DNA of 64,000 bases, taken from assembly GCA_958296025.1 (NCBI GenBank), contig OY282430.1, positions 3,100,001 through 3,164,000 of the forward strand. Reading direction: 5' to 3'. Source of the stretch: an uncultured Pseudomonadales bacterium. GTDB taxonomy: Bacteria > Pseudomonadota > Gammaproteobacteria > Pseudomonadales > Azotimanducaceae. A model generated the notes under the pieces. The model made no database searches. It worked only from the letters and a program-made list of their open reading frames with translations, and had not been told where the DNA came from. Shown one piece after another: positions 52,801-62,452 of this stretch. The first letter of the stretch is position 1, and each line of letters opens with the position of its first letter. The position numbers and the translations under genes are program-made.

Positions 52801-54110
52801 CGGGCCTCAATCTCAATGGCGTGCAGCGCCCCGGAATTGCCGAGGAAGTACAGGGTGCGCCCGTCCGCCACCGCCATGCCGGAGCGAATGCCCTTGCCGT
52901 CCAGCTTGCGTCGGGCCAGAAAGCGCCCGTCGCTCTGCGCCAGCACATGCAGGTAGCCTTCATCGTCCCCCACCACTAGGTAGTTGCTGAAAGCCACCGG
53001 ACTGGACAGCTTGCGCCGATACAGCCCCCCCTGCCGCCAAACCTCCTCCGCGGACTGCTGATCGATGGCGATAACCACGTCCGTGTCGTCCACCACATAA
53101 ACGTGGCCGTAACCAGTGGCTAGGTCCAGATGGCTGGATATCTCCTGCTGCCACAACGGGGCGCCGTCGGCGCGGCGCAGGGCCTTCAAGCGCCCTTGAT
53201 AGGAGACGACGTACAGCACGGGGCCTTCGACCAAGGGCGAACCGTCGATATCGACCATGCGGTCCAGTTCGGAGCGGCCCTCCGGCAGCATCACCCGATG
53301 TTCCCAAAGAGGCTCGCCGTTGTCGGTCTTGATGGCGCTGACCATGCCGTTGTCGAACCCGGCATAAACGATGTCCCCGACAAAGACCGGGGAGGCGCTG
53401 CCGCGCAGGGTGAGGATGGGCACTTGGTTGTCATGGCTCCAGCGCACCGCGCCATCGTCCTGCTCCAAGGCCAGTAGCCGTCCATCCAGGGTATGCACCA
53501 GCACAGCGCCGTCGCCGGCCGCCGGCCGGCTGAGGATTTCGCTGCCGACATAGGCCCGCCAAACCTCGCCGCCGTCGGCCGCGGAGAGGGCCACCAAGTG
53601 CCCCTCCACGGTGCCGATCAACACAAAGCCGCCGCCGGCCCCCACGCCTCCGCTGACGAAGCTGACATCGCGCCGGTCGAACAGCCTGATGCGGGGAACC
53701 ATGCGCAGGCGGCCAGTGCGGCCCCGACGGGCCTTGCCGATGGAGGTGCGCCAAACTCGTTTGCCGGTAAAGCGGTCACGGGCCTCCACCACCCCATAGC
53801 CGTCCGCCGCATAGACCCGGTCCGCCAGCACCGCCGGGTCCAAGCGCAGGTACTTGCGTCCGAGGCCCTTGCCGATGGAGGCTTTCCACAGCCGTTCGAT
53901 GCGCACTTCGGCGTCGAAATCCTGCAGTTTGGCCGGCTCCAGCTTCTTGTCCTTGTCATCGCTCTTGTCGCCGATGCCGGGCACCCAAGAGAACCAACTG
54001 CACCCACCGGCCAGAACGCCAACCGCCAACAGGGCGGCAACCCGCCGAAGCCGACAGGCCCGTCTTGCCGTTTTGAACGGATCAGGTGGCGTCAGCGGGG
54101 GCTGTGTCAC
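52797..54110 (-). CDS. bamB: outer membrane assembly lipoprotein BamB
   Basis: Eight-bladed beta-propeller subunit of the BAM complex. A basic N-terminus and VAALLAVGVLAGGC give a lipobox with C37. The body contains repeated PQQ-like blades (VYAADGYGVVEARDRFTGKR with VW; HLVALSAADGGEVW; LLALEQDDGAVRW; KALRRADGAPLWQQE; LHVLAQSDGRFLARR). It starts with GTG at 54110 inside the yfgM 3' end (29-base overlap). Classic yfgM-bamB-der order. Confidence 0.93.
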   Translation of the reverse strand: MTQPPLTPPDPFKTARRACRLRRVAALLAVGVLAGGCSWFSWVPGIGDKSDDKDKKLEPAKLQDFDAEVRIERLWKASIGKGLGRKYLRLDPAVLADRVYAADGYGVVEARDRFTGKRVWRTSIGKARRGRTGRLRMVPRIRLFDRRDVSFVSGGVGAGGGFVLIGTVEGHLVALSAADGGEVWRAYVGSEILSRPAAGDGAVLVHTLDGRLLALEQDDGAVRWSHDNQVPILTLRGSASPVFVGDIVYAGFDNGMVSAIKTDNGEPLWEHRVMLPEGRSELDRMVDIDGSPLVEGPVLYVVSYQGRLKALRRADGAPLWQQEISSHLDLATGYGHVYVVDDTDVVIAIDQQSAEEVWRQGGLYRRKLSSPVAFSNYLVVGDDEGYLHVLAQSDGRFLARRKLDGKGIRSGMAVADGRTLYFLGNSGALHAIEIEAR

Positions 54111-54708
54111 GAGCCTTCATCTTCAAAATGGGCATCTCCTGCCCTTGTGGAGCTTCGCCTTGGGCGAAGGCGTAGGCTTCGTGGGCCTTCTCCCGCGCAC
54201 CAAGGGCTAGGTGAATGTCCCCCATGAGCTCCTGCACCTGCCATCTGAAGCCGGCACCGCGCACCTTGGCCAAAACGGCCAAGGCCGCGTCGCTATCGCC
54301 CTGCTGTTGATGCAGCCGAGCTTGGCGGATACGGGCCACATCCTTGAGCGGCGCCTTCACGTCCGCGTCGATGACGCGCTGCAGCAAAACGATGGCGCCT
54401 TCGATGTCATCCTGCTCCACCGCCTCCTTTGCCCGGTGCAACAGGGTGAAGGCCTGGTACGAAGTATTGGGGACTTCCATGTCCACCCGTTCGGCCAAGG
54501 CGGCCCGGTCCTCCCCGGCAGCGGCCAAATAGGACTCATACAGATCCGAGGCGGCCTCCATGCCGGCGGTGGCGGAGGCGTCATACCAGCGCCAACCCAC
54601 CAACCCGGCCACGGCCAAGGCCAAGCCCACGACCAAAGCGGTGCCATTGGCGGCCCACCAACTCTTGAGCCGTTCAAGCTGTTCCTCTTCGGTGAGATAG
54701 TCCGCCAC
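54082..54708 (-). CDS. yfgM: YfgM-like inner-membrane TPR protein
   Basis: Single-pass inner-membrane protein of the YfgM family (SecYEG-associated, works with PpiD). The start is DYLTEEEQLERLKSWWAANG, the family N-terminus, followed by one transmembrane helix (TALVVGLALAVAGLVGWRWY) and TPR-like helices in the periplasm. GTG at 54708 fits the family start; the frame is open to 54774 inside hisS. It is 16 bases downstream of hisS. Confidence 0.88.
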   Translation of the reverse strand: MADYLTEEEQLERLKSWWAANGTALVVGLALAVAGLVGWRWYDASATAGMEAASDLYESYLAAAGEDRAALAERVDMEVPNTSYQAFTLLHRAKEAVEQDDIEGAIVLLQRVIDADVKAPLKDVARIRQARLHQQQGDSDAALAVLAKVRGAGFRWQVQELMGDIHLALGAREKAHEAYAFAQGEAPQGQEMPILKMKARDTAPADAT

Positions 54709-54724
54709 TGGGCGTTCCCAATCC

Positions 54725-55996
54725 TCAGGTTGAATCCATGCCGGCGGTGCGCAACCGCTCGACCAAGGCCGCAAGGCCCAAAGTTTCCTGGGGTGTCTCG
54801 TTGCGCAGATCCTTCAGGCCCATGCGATTTTCCCTCAATTCGTCCTCTCCAAACAATAGGGCCCAGCGGGCGCCGCATTGATCCGCCCGGCGCATTTGGT
54901 TCTTCAGCCTGCCGCCTCCTGCATGAACGCGAAAGCGCAGGTTGGGGAGCCCGTCGCGCAGGGCCCGCACCCGCGCCATGGCCACGCCCTGGTGCTCCGG
55001 CTGCAGGACGCAGCAATAGACATCCACCGGCGGCGGCGCCCCGGCACCATGCACCGCCTCATGCAGCAGCAGGGTGCGCTCCAGCCCTAAGGCGAACCCG
55101 ACGCCCGGCACGGGCTTGCCGCCGATGATTTCGGCCAAGCCGTCATAACGCCCCCCGGCGCAGACGGCGCCTTGGGCGCCCAGACGTTCCGTGGTCCATT
55201 CAAATACGGTCCTGCTGTAGTAGTCCAACCCCCGAACCAGCAGGGGATTCTCCACATAGGCGACGCCAAGGCCGTCCAGCAGGCGCTTGAGGCCCTCGTA
55301 ATGCCGGACGCTGTCGTCGTCAATGTAGTCCGCAAACTTCGGCGCCTCCGCCAGCAGGGACCGGGTAGCGGGAAACTTGCTGTCCAAGATGCGCAACGGG
55401 TTGCGCTCCAAGCGCTTGGCGCTGTCCCCATCCAAATCCCCCTGCCGGGGCCTGAGGTAACGCACCAAGGCACCCCGCCAAGCGGCGCGGGCTTCGCTGC
55501 AGCCCAGGGTGTTGAGCTCCAGTTGAATTTCGCCTTCAATGCCCAGAACCCGCCAGATTTCCGCGCCCATTTGGATCAGCTCCGCGTCCACGTCCGGTCC
55601 GACCATGCCGAAGGCTTCCGCCCCCACTTGGTGGAACTGACGGTGGCGGCCCAGCTGCGGGCGTTCACTGCGAAACATCGGGCCACGGTAGTGGATCCGC
55701 TGCGACTGATTGTGCAGCAAACCGTGCTGCAGCAGGGCGCGAACGCAAGAGGCGGTGCCTTCCGGGCGCAGGGCGATGCTGTCGCCGTCCCGGTCGGACA
55801 GGCCGAACATCTCCTTCTCCACGATGTCCGTAGCCGCACCGATGCCGCGCGTGAACAGCTCGGCGGCCTCTAGCAACGGCAGGCGCACCTCTTCGTAGGC
55901 GAAGCGGTCCAGCACATCGACGATGGCCCGCTCCACCATGCGCCAACGCCGCGCCTCCTCGGGCAGCACATCGCGCATACCTCGCAACGCCTGCAT
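54725..55996 (-). CDS. hisS: histidyl-tRNA synthetase
   Basis: Class II aminoacyl-tRNA synthetase. Class II motif 2 is in YRGPMFRSERPQLGRHRQFH, with QVGAEAFG after it. The histidine-specific LVRGLDYYSRTVFEW and the motif 3 region FALGLERTLLL are present. The anticodon-binding domain follows from about 320 (DVYCCVLQPEHQGVAMARVR). ATG at 55996 is used; a GTG directly before it is possible. It lies five bases downstream of rodZ, where ispG usually intervenes. Confidence 0.97.
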   Translation of the reverse strand: MQALRGMRDVLPEEARRWRMVERAIVDVLDRFAYEEVRLPLLEAAELFTRGIGAATDIVEKEMFGLSDRDGDSIALRPEGTASCVRALLQHGLLHNQSQRIHYRGPMFRSERPQLGRHRQFHQVGAEAFGMVGPDVDAELIQMGAEIWRVLGIEGEIQLELNTLGCSEARAAWRGALVRYLRPRQGDLDGDSAKRLERNPLRILDSKFPATRSLLAEAPKFADYIDDDSVRHYEGLKRLLDGLGVAYVENPLLVRGLDYYSRTVFEWTTERLGAQGAVCAGGRYDGLAEIIGGKPVPGVGFALGLERTLLLHEAVHGAGAPPPVDVYCCVLQPEHQGVAMARVRALRDGLPNLRFRVHAGGGRLKNQMRRADQCGARWALLFGEDELRENRMGLKDLRNETPQETLGLAALVERLRTAGMDST

Positions 55997-56001
55997 CACG
56001 G

Positions 56002-56883
56002 CTAGTAGCCCAGCACCAGCGTGGCGACGTAGTCCCGAGTGTGCGGCGCCAAGGGAACGGAGACGCCGTTAAACAGCAAATTTACCCCGGGCGCGTAGCC
56101 GAGCTTCACATCAAAAGGCCCCTCGCCGACCAAGCGAAGCGTCTGCTCGGGCCTGCCGAGGTCCGCGTACAGATAGTCGCCGTTCATGCCCTTCACTTCC
56201 ACCCAACAATCCTCGCTGAACTGAAACCACAGCTCCGCATCGCCGGTCGGCGTCACACGCTGCACATTCTCCTGATCAATGGGCCGGTCGGCGGGAACCT
56301 CGTCGGCGGCTGGCACCGGCAGCAACCCGCCGTCCTCTCCGACCGGCAGCATTTCCGCGGTAGGGATCGAAGAGCCTGCATCGGCAACTTGGCCGATGGC
56401 GGACTCGACCGGGACGAGGTCCGCCGCATTCACCGCAGTTGCAGGATTAGGGTTCGGCAGTTGTGCGGCGGTTTCCGCAACCGCCGTTTCATCCGCGGCC
56501 CACTGAATGACAAACCAGCTCACTGCCGCAACCAACAACAACACCAAAACGACACCCGCGACAAGAAACCACAGGGCGGGCCGCTTCCCCAAGTACAGGC
56601 TAATGGGCGTCAACTGAACGATCTGCCCGGTGGTGACGCGGTTATCCTTGCCCTCATAGCGGCTCAGCAAGGCATCCTCGTCCAAGCCGACCAAGTGGGC
56701 GTAGTTGCGGATGTAGCCGCGCACGAACACCGGTGCCGGCATCCGGTTCCAATTCTCCGCCTCCAAGGCCCGCAACGTGGTCACTGACAGCATCAGGGAC
56801 TCCGCTGCCCGCTCGATGGACAGACCACGGGCCTCCCGGCCAGTGCGCAGGGCCTGCCCCAATCCTTCGCTTTCCTCAGCCAT
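56002..56883 (-). CDS. rodZ: cytoskeletal morphology protein RodZ
   Basis: Links MreB to the cell-wall elongation machinery. The N-terminal Xre-type HTH is GLGQALRTGREARGLSIERA ... SVTTLRALEAENW, which binds MreB in the family. A basic stretch and one transmembrane helix (ALWFLVAGVVLVLLLVAAVS) follow at about 102-121. A proline/alanine linker leads to a periplasmic DUF4115 domain (ELWFQFSEDCWVEVKGMNGD). Length 293 aa is normal. It lies 10 bases downstream of rlmN. Confidence 0.92.
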   Translation of the reverse strand: MAEESEGLGQALRTGREARGLSIERAAESLMLSVTTLRALEAENWNRMPAPVFVRGYIRNYAHLVGLDEDALLSRYEGKDNRVTTGQIVQLTPISLYLGKRPALWFLVAGVVLVLLLVAAVSWFVIQWAADETAVAETAAQLPNPNPATAVNAADLVPVESAIGQVADAGSSIPTAEMLPVGEDGGLLPVPAADEVPADRPIDQENVQRVTPTGDAELWFQFSEDCWVEVKGMNGDYLYADLGRPEQTLRLVGEGPFDVKLGYAPGVNLLFNGVSVPLAPHTRDYVATLVLGY

Positions 56884-56893
56884 GACCGGCGGA

Positions 56894-57988
56894 TTAAGCA
56901 GCCGCTTCCCGCAGCAATTGCAGACCGGCGCGATAGCGGGCCTGCCGGCGGGTGCGATCGACCACCGAGCCAGTCAACTGACCGCAGGCGGCACCGATGT
57001 CCTCTCCCCTGGTGGTGCGCAGCATGGCGGCCTGGCCGGCGTTCATCAGGGTGGTTTGAAAGGTGCGCACAACCTCCGCCGAGGGCCTGGCAAAGCCTGA
57101 ACCGGAGAACGGATTGAAGGGAATGAGGTTGACCTTGCAGCGTAGGCCGCGCAGCAACCGCGCCAACTGCTTGGCCTGAGCAGGGCTGTCGTTGACGCCT
57201 TTAAGCAGGGTGTACTCCATGGTGAGCGCCCGCCGGTCGCCCAAACTGCTGAGATAGTGGCGGCAGGCGTCCAGCAATTCCGCCAAGGGATACTTGCGGT
57301 TGAGGGGCACCAGCTGATCGCGCAGGGCGTCGGTGGACGCATGCAGGGAAACGGCCAAGGATACGTCCGTGACGCCGGCCAGCGCACGGATGGCCGGCGC
57401 AACCCCGGCCGTGGAGATGGTCACCCGCCGCTTCGAGATGCCAAAGGCGAGGTCGTCGAGCATGAGGCTGACGGCGGGCAAGACCGCTTCGCAATTCAGC
57501 AGCGGTTCGCCCATGCCCATCAGCACCACGTTGCTGACGCATTGACCGCGCTGCTTGAGTTCCTCGTTGACCAACCAGACCTGGCCGATGATTTCCGCCG
57601 TGGTCAAGTTGCCGTTGAACCCCTGCTTGCCGGTGGCGCAAAAGGCGCAGTCCAACATGCAGCCCACTTGCGAGGACACGCACAGGGTGTTGCGCCCCCG
57701 TTCCGGAATGAGCACCGTTTCCACGCAGTCCCCGTTGCCGATGCGCATGGCCCACTTGATCGTGCCGTCGGCGGAGGCCCGCCGGCGCACCGCCTGAAGC
57801 GGGGTGAAGCTCGCCGTTTCATCCAGCCAAGTGCGCAAACCCTTGGCCAAGTCCGTCATGCCGGCGAAGCCCAAGCAGCCGCGGTGATAGGCCCACTTCA
57901 TCACTTGCCGGGCGTGGAAGGCACGGTGGCCGGCCGCTTGAAAGCGGGCTTCCAATCCGGCCCGATCGTAGTCAAACAGGTTCGCCAT
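56894..57988 (-). CDS. rlmN: 23S rRNA / tRNA adenine-C2 methyltransferase RlmN
   Basis: Radical-SAM enzyme that methylates A2503 of 23S rRNA and A37 of some tRNAs. The 4Fe-4S motif is CMLDCAFCATG (CxxxCxxC). The N-terminal accessory domain has FHARQVMKWAYHRG. The second catalytic cysteine lies near the C-terminus in EDIGAACGQLTG. GMGEPLLN is the SAM-binding GxP-type motif. ATG at 57988 is used; an in-frame TTG lies 12 bases earlier. Standard position between ndk and rodZ; pilF, often next, is absent. Confidence 0.96.
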   Translation of the reverse strand: MANLFDYDRAGLEARFQAAGHRAFHARQVMKWAYHRGCLGFAGMTDLAKGLRTWLDETASFTPLQAVRRRASADGTIKWAMRIGNGDCVETVLIPERGRNTLCVSSQVGCMLDCAFCATGKQGFNGNLTTAEIIGQVWLVNEELKQRGQCVSNVVLMGMGEPLLNCEAVLPAVSLMLDDLAFGISKRRVTISTAGVAPAIRALAGVTDVSLAVSLHASTDALRDQLVPLNRKYPLAELLDACRHYLSSLGDRRALTMEYTLLKGVNDSPAQAKQLARLLRGLRCKVNLIPFNPFSGSGFARPSAEVVRTFQTTLMNAGQAAMLRTTRGEDIGAACGQLTGSVVDRTRRQARYRAGLQLLREAAA

Positions 57989-58009
57989 GGTGAAGGTCAA
58001 AGCCTACCC

Positions 58010-58438
58010 TCAGGAACGTGGACAGATCTCCGACGGCTTGAAAAAGTACGCGATTTCCCGGCGGGCGGAGGCCGGGGAGTCCGAGCCATGCACGGCGTTG
58101 GCATCCACGGACTCGGCGAAGTCCCCTCGGATAGTGCCCGGTGCTGCTTGCGCCGGATTGGTGGCGCCCATCAGCTTGCGGTTGGCGCTGATGGCGTCCT
58201 CACCCTCCAACACCTGCACCAAGATGGGCCCTGAGGTCATGTAGTCGCAGAGGGATCCGTAAAACGGCTTGCTTTCATGCTCCGCGTAAAAGCCAGCCGC
58301 CTTGGCCCGGCTCAAGCGCAGCATCCTGGCGGCGACGATGCGCAAGCCGCCGCGCTCAAAGCGGCAAAAGATCTCGCCGATGAGGTTGCGGGCAACCGCA
58401 TCGGGCTTGAGGATGGATAGGGTGCGCTGCACAGCCAT
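58010..58438 (-). CDS. ndk: nucleoside-diphosphate kinase
   Basis: Balances NTP pools by phosphate transfer through a histidine. [19 protein letters not shown] starts the fold, and the active-site histidine is in [20 protein letters not shown]. The product is 142 aa, ending [12 protein letters not shown] six bases upstream fixes the ATG at 58438; the frame is open slightly upstream without homology. The 267 bases between ndk and iscS hold no feature I recognise. Confidence 0.97.
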   Translation of the reverse strand: MAVQRTLSILKPDAVARNLIGEIFCRFERGGLRIVAARMLRLSRAKAAGFYAEHESKPFYGSLCDYMTSGPILVQVLEGEDAISANRKLMGATNPAQAAPGTIRGDFAESVDANAVHGSDSPASARREIAYFFKPSEICPRS

Positions 58439-58705
58439 ACCGTTCTCCGCCACCACCGGAATTCTCCTAGACGCGGAGAACTCAACAACCAAGCCGAGTT
58501 TTCAACCGCGCCGCCTTCGCCCGTGCGCCGAGGGCAAAACCTAACCGAACGCTTCGGGGGGAAGGCCATCGCACTCAGTGAGCGCTTGCAATCGAACATG
58601 CATTATACGCATTCCGCAAGCGGATGGCGGCGGGGCGGACGGCGCTGAGGGAGGAAGGGCGAGGCGCTCCAATCGGAAAGGGGAAACCAGCGGCGGGGCG
58701 ACGCA

Positions 58706-59854
58706 TCAGGCGGCCGGGCGCAGCCGCCCCACCACCTCCGCCACCCGGCGGGCGGCGTAATCCACCTGCTCCTCCGTGGTGAAGCGGCCGATGGTGAAGC
58801 GCAGGCTGGCGTGGGCCACGTCATCCGGCACCCCCAAGGCGCGCAGCACATAGGAGGGCTCGACGCTGGCGGAGGTGCAGGCGGAACCGCTGGACACGGC
58901 GATGTCGTCCAAGGCCAACAGCAGGGTCTCCCCATCGACCCCGGCAAAGCCAACGTTCAGGTTGCCCGGCAGCCGCTGCTGCGCATCGCCGTTCAGCACG
59001 GTTCCCGGCACCTGCTTCAAATGCGACCAAAGGCGGCGGCGCAGAGCCAGTATGCGGGCGTTCTCCTGCTCCATTTCCCGTTTCAGGATGGCGCAGGCTT
59101 CGCCCATGCCAACGATCTGATGGGTGGGCAGGGTGCCGGAGCGCATGCCCCGTTCATGGCCGCCGCCGTGAATCAGGGCGCGGAGGCGCAGGGCCGGGTC
59201 CCGCCGCACATAGAGCGCGCCGACGCCCTTGGGTCCGTAGATCTTGTGGCCGGAAATGCTGATGAGGTCGATCGCCATGGTCTTGACGTCCAGCGGCACC
59301 TTGCCGGCGCTCTGCGCCGCATCGACGTGCAAGCGCACCTTGGCGGCGCGGCAGACTTCGCCGATGGCGGCCACATCGTTGATGACGCCGATCTCGTTGT
59401 TCACATGCATCAGGGAAACCAGCAAGGTGTCCTCGCGCAGGGCCGCAGCCACCTGCTCCGGGCGGATGATGCCGTCCGGCGGCGGCTTCAGGTAAACCAC
59501 GGTGAAGCCCCGGCTCTCCAACCAAGCGCAGCTGTCCAGCACGGCCTTGTGCTCGATGGCGCTAGTGACGATGTGGCGCCGGGCGGCACCCTCGGCCAAG
59601 CCCTTGATGGCAAGGTTGACGGACTCCGTGGCGCCCGAGGTCCAGACGATCTCCCGAGGGTCCGCGTTCACCAGCGCCGCCACCTGAGTGCGCGCCTCCT
59701 CCACCGCTTCCTCGGCCTGCCATCCGAAGACGTGGCTGCGCGAGGCGGGATTGCCAAAGTTCCCCTCAAGGGTGAGGCAGGCGCTCATCTTCTCGGCCAC
59801 CCGAGGATCCACCGGCGCCGTGGCCGAATAGTCTAGATACACCTGCATACGCAT
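58706..59854 (-). CDS. iscS: cysteine desulfurase IscS
   Basis: PLP enzyme that takes sulfur from cysteine for Fe-S clusters and tRNA thiolation. [14 protein letters not shown] opens the fold, [20 protein letters not shown] holds the PLP lysine, and [20 protein letters not shown] contains the catalytic cysteine on its mobile loop. Length 382 aa is slightly short of E. coli IscS. iscR, iscU and iscA are not adjacent, although trmJ, which precedes iscR in E. coli, is directly upstream. Confidence 0.93.
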   Translation of the reverse strand: MRMQVYLDYSATAPVDPRVAEKMSACLTLEGNFGNPASRSHVFGWQAEEAVEEARTQVAALVNADPREIVWTSGATESVNLAIKGLAEGAARRHIVTSAIEHKAVLDSCAWLESRGFTVVYLKPPPDGIIRPEQVAAALREDTLLVSLMHVNNEIGVINDVAAIGEVCRAAKVRLHVDAAQSAGKVPLDVKTMAIDLISISGHKIYGPKGVGALYVRRDPALRLRALIHGGGHERGMRSGTLPTHQIVGMGEACAILKREMEQENARILALRRRLWSHLKQVPGTVLNGDAQQRLPGNLNVGFAGVDGETLLLALDDIAVSSGSACTSASVEPSYVLRALGVPDDVAHASLRFTIGRFTTEEQVDYAARRVAEVVGRLRPAA

Positions 59855-59902
59855 CTTGCCGGCACCCTATCATAGTTCCGTGCGATTACACCCCGGCCAG
59901 CC

Positions 59903-60631
59903 CTAGCCGCTTCGGTCGTCGTCGAACTTCTGCAAATGATGGGCGATGCCGCGCAGCATATGGACTTCCGTCCGGTCGAGGCCCACGCGCACGGCGAGGC
60001 GACGCAGGCGGGTCAGGGTTTGGCCGGGGTTGTCCGGCTTCAGGAAGCCGGAGACGACCAGCACCTGCCGCCAGTGCTCCAGCATGGCGTCCACCTCGGC
60101 GGCGGTGGCCGGTGGGCGATCCCATACTGGCTCAACAGGCACCGCTTCGCTTTGCAGGTGTAGTTCGTAGGCCACCACCTGCACGGCCATCGCCAAGTTC
60201 AGGGAGGGGTACTTGGGCGATGCGGGAATGCGCAATTGCAGGTTGCAGCGCTGCAGCTCATCGTTGCTGAGGCCATCCGTCTCCCGCCCGAACAGCACCG
60301 CCACCGGGCCGACAGCGGCCTGCTCCAGCAACTTGACGGCGGCGGCGCGGACATCCGCCACCGGCCAAGGGATGCGCCTGGACCGCCCGCTGGTCCCCAC
60401 CACCCAATGGCAACCGGCCACCGCCTCGTCCAAGCTGGGGCAAATCCGGCAGGCGTCCAGCACATCCACTGCGGAGGCCGCCCGCCAATCCGCTTGCGGG
60501 TCCGGGTAGCGTTCCGGGTTGACCAACACCAATCGTTGCAGGCCCATGGTCTTCATGGCCCGGGCGGCGGCGCCGATGTTGCCGGGGTGGCTCGGCTGCA
60601 CCAAGACGATGTTGATGTTGTTTAGGCGCAT
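59903..60631 (-). CDS. trmJ: tRNA (cytidine/uridine-2'-O-)-methyltransferase TrmJ
   Basis: SPOUT-fold enzyme that 2'-O-methylates position 32 of tRNAs. INIVLVQPSHPGNIGAAARA with MKTMGL at the N-terminus and VAVLFGRETDGLSNDELQRC and PSLNLAMAVQVVAYEL are the knot-forming motifs. The C-terminal helical tail matches TrmJ length (242 aa). The start at 60631 is divergent from suhB by 21 bases, so their promoters must overlap. Confidence 0.94.
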   Translation of the reverse strand: MRLNNINIVLVQPSHPGNIGAAARAMKTMGLQRLVLVNPERYPDPQADWRAASAVDVLDACRICPSLDEAVAGCHWVVGTSGRSRRIPWPVADVRAAAVKLLEQAAVGPVAVLFGRETDGLSNDELQRCNLQLRIPASPKYPSLNLAMAVQVVAYELHLQSEAVPVEPVWDRPPATAAEVDAMLEHWRQVLVVSGFLKPDNPGQTLTRLRRLAVRVGLDRTEVHMLRGIAHHLQKFDDDRSG

Positions 60632-60652
60632 GGTGCTGTAGGCTACCGCTCC

Positions 60653-61456
60653 ATGCAGGCAATGGCCAACATCGCGTTGCGCGCCGCCCGCCGCGGCGCC
60701 CAGGTTTTGCTGCGGGCCATGAACTGGCTTGACGAACTCAAGGTGGAGGAGAAGGCACCGGACGACTTCGTCTCCAACATCGACCGGGAGGCCGAGCGGG
60801 TCATTGTCGATGCGCTGCTGAAGACCTATCCGGACCACGCCATCCTAGCCGAGGAGGGCAGCGCCGCAGGGGTCAACGAAGGCGCTGAATGCACCTGGAT
60901 CATCGACCCCTTGGACGGCACCCTGAACTATCTGCAGGGCATCCCCCACTTCGCCGTCTCCATCGCCATGCGGCGGGGGCGGCAGCTGGAGCATGGCGTC
61001 ATCATCGATCCGGTGCGCAACGAAGAATGGGTGGCCAGCCGCGGCAGCGGCGCCCAGCTCAACGGCAAGCGCATCCGCGTCGGCAAGGCGCAGCGCCTCA
61101 GCGAAGCGGTCCTCGCCACCGGGCTGCCGGCGCCGGCCAAGGGGCGGGCCGCCTCCTACAACAGCCAGTTGGCGCAGTTCACCCCCGCCTGCCGAAGCCT
61201 TCGCCGCTTGGGCTCCGCCGCGCTCGACCTCGCCTACACCGCCGCCGGCCGAGTGGATGGCTTTTGGGAAATGGGCTTGGCGCCTTGGGACATCGCCGCC
61301 GGCGTACTCATCGTTAAGGAGGCCGGCGGCTTCGTCGGCGACCTTGGCGGCGGCGAGCACTACTTCGACAGTGGCGACATCGTGGCCGCCAACCCCAAGT
61401 GCTTCAAACTGATGGTGGCCAAGCTGCGGCAAGCCCGGCGGAGCGGCGAACCCTAA
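60653..61456 (+). CDS. suhB: inositol-1-monophosphatase SuhB
   Basis: Mg-dependent phosphatase that also acts in rRNA antitermination with NusB/NusG in E. coli. The motifs are EEGSAAG (metal glutamate), WIIDPLDGTLNYLQGIPHFA and, near the end, WEMGLAPWDIAAGVLIVKEA with GG. Length 267 aa equals the family norm. Divergent to trmJ as in E. coli. Confidence 0.95.
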   Translation: MQAMANIALRAARRGAQVLLRAMNWLDELKVEEKAPDDFVSNIDREAERVIVDALLKTYPDHAILAEEGSAAGVNEGAECTWIIDPLDGTLNYLQGIPHFAVSIAMRRGRQLEHGVIIDPVRNEEWVASRGSGAQLNGKRIRVGKAQRLSEAVLATGLPAPAKGRAASYNSQLAQFTPACRSLRRLGSAALDLAYTAAGRVDGFWEMGLAPWDIAAGVLIVKEAGGFVGDLGGGEHYFDSGDIVAANPKCFKLMVAKLRQARRSGEP

Positions 61457-61531
61457 GCTTAGGCCCTGCCTTGCGCCCAAAACCCGCCCGGCAGCATTGA
61501 TGCCGCGCAGTATCGATTCCCCTGAATGCCC

Positions 61532-62452
61532 TCAAGGATAGGATTCCTTGGCGTTCTCCTTTTCCGGCGGCAGCAGGTCCTCCCGGGAGATGTTCATCAG
61601 CACCAGGATGTTGGCGGCGATGTAGATGGACGAGTAGGTGCCGATCACCACGCCAATGGTCAAGGCCGCGGCGAAGCCGCGGATGCCCTCGCCGCCGGCG
61701 AGCAGCAAGGCCAGCAGCACCAGCAGGGTGGTCATCGAGGTCACCAGGGTGCGGCCTAGGGTTTGGTTCAGGGACTTGTTGATGATGTCGATGGACGTCC
61801 CCCGGCGAACGGTGCGGAAGTTCTCCCGGATGCGGTCCGAAACGACGATGGTGTCGTTCAACGAGTAGCCGACCACGGCGAGGACGGCCGCCACCACCGC
61901 CAAGTCGAAGGTCCATTGAAAAATCGAAAAGAGGCCAAGCACCAAGGTGACGTCGTGGGCCAAGGCGCCCACGGCGCCCACCGAGAACTGCTTGGTGAAG
62001 CGAAACAGGATGTACAGCATGACCACCGCCAAGGCGGTGAGGATGGCGAGGCCGGCGCTCTCCGCCAACTCCTCCCCCACTACGGGGCCGACGAAGTTGG
62101 ACTGACGCATGGCCGCGTCCGGCACCTTGGCCTGAATGGTGGAAAGAATGCGGTCGCCCAAGGCGGCCGGGTCCCCAGTCGCTTGTGGCGGCATGCGCAC
62201 CAGAACCTCCCGGTCGGAGCCGAAGTGCTGCACCACGCCATTGAGGAAGCCGGCCTCATCCAGTTGGCTGCGCACCCGCTCTGGGTCCACGGGTTCCGGA
62301 AAGCCCACCTCAACCAAGGTGCCGCCAGTGAAGTCCAGACCAAAATTGAGGCCATTCAGCGTCAACGAAGCGATGGAGACCAGCACCAGCGCGATGGAGC
62401 AGACGCCGGCGACCTTGCGCTTGGCCATGAAGTCAAAGATCGGCAGCTTCAT
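61532..62452 (-). CDS. secF: protein translocase subunit SecF
   Basis: RND-type partner of SecD that uses the proton or sodium gradient to complete protein export. Six transmembrane segments: one near the N-terminus (VCSIALVLVSIASLTLNGLN), then a periplasmic domain, then five more. FGLDFTGGTLVEVGF and the family block YSLNDTIVVSDRIRENFR are clear. The ATG overlaps the secD stop as ATGA. Length 306 aa is normal. Confidence 0.96.
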   Translation of the reverse strand: MKLPIFDFMAKRKVAGVCSIALVLVSIASLTLNGLNFGLDFTGGTLVEVGFPEPVDPERVRSQLDEAGFLNGVVQHFGSDREVLVRMPPQATGDPAALGDRILSTIQAKVPDAAMRQSNFVGPVVGEELAESAGLAILTALAVVMLYILFRFTKQFSVGAVGALAHDVTLVLGLFSIFQWTFDLAVVAAVLAVVGYSLNDTIVVSDRIRENFRTVRRGTSIDIINKSLNQTLGRTLVTSMTTLLVLLALLLAGGEGIRGFAAALTIGVVIGTYSSIYIAANILVLMNISREDLLPPEKENAKESYP

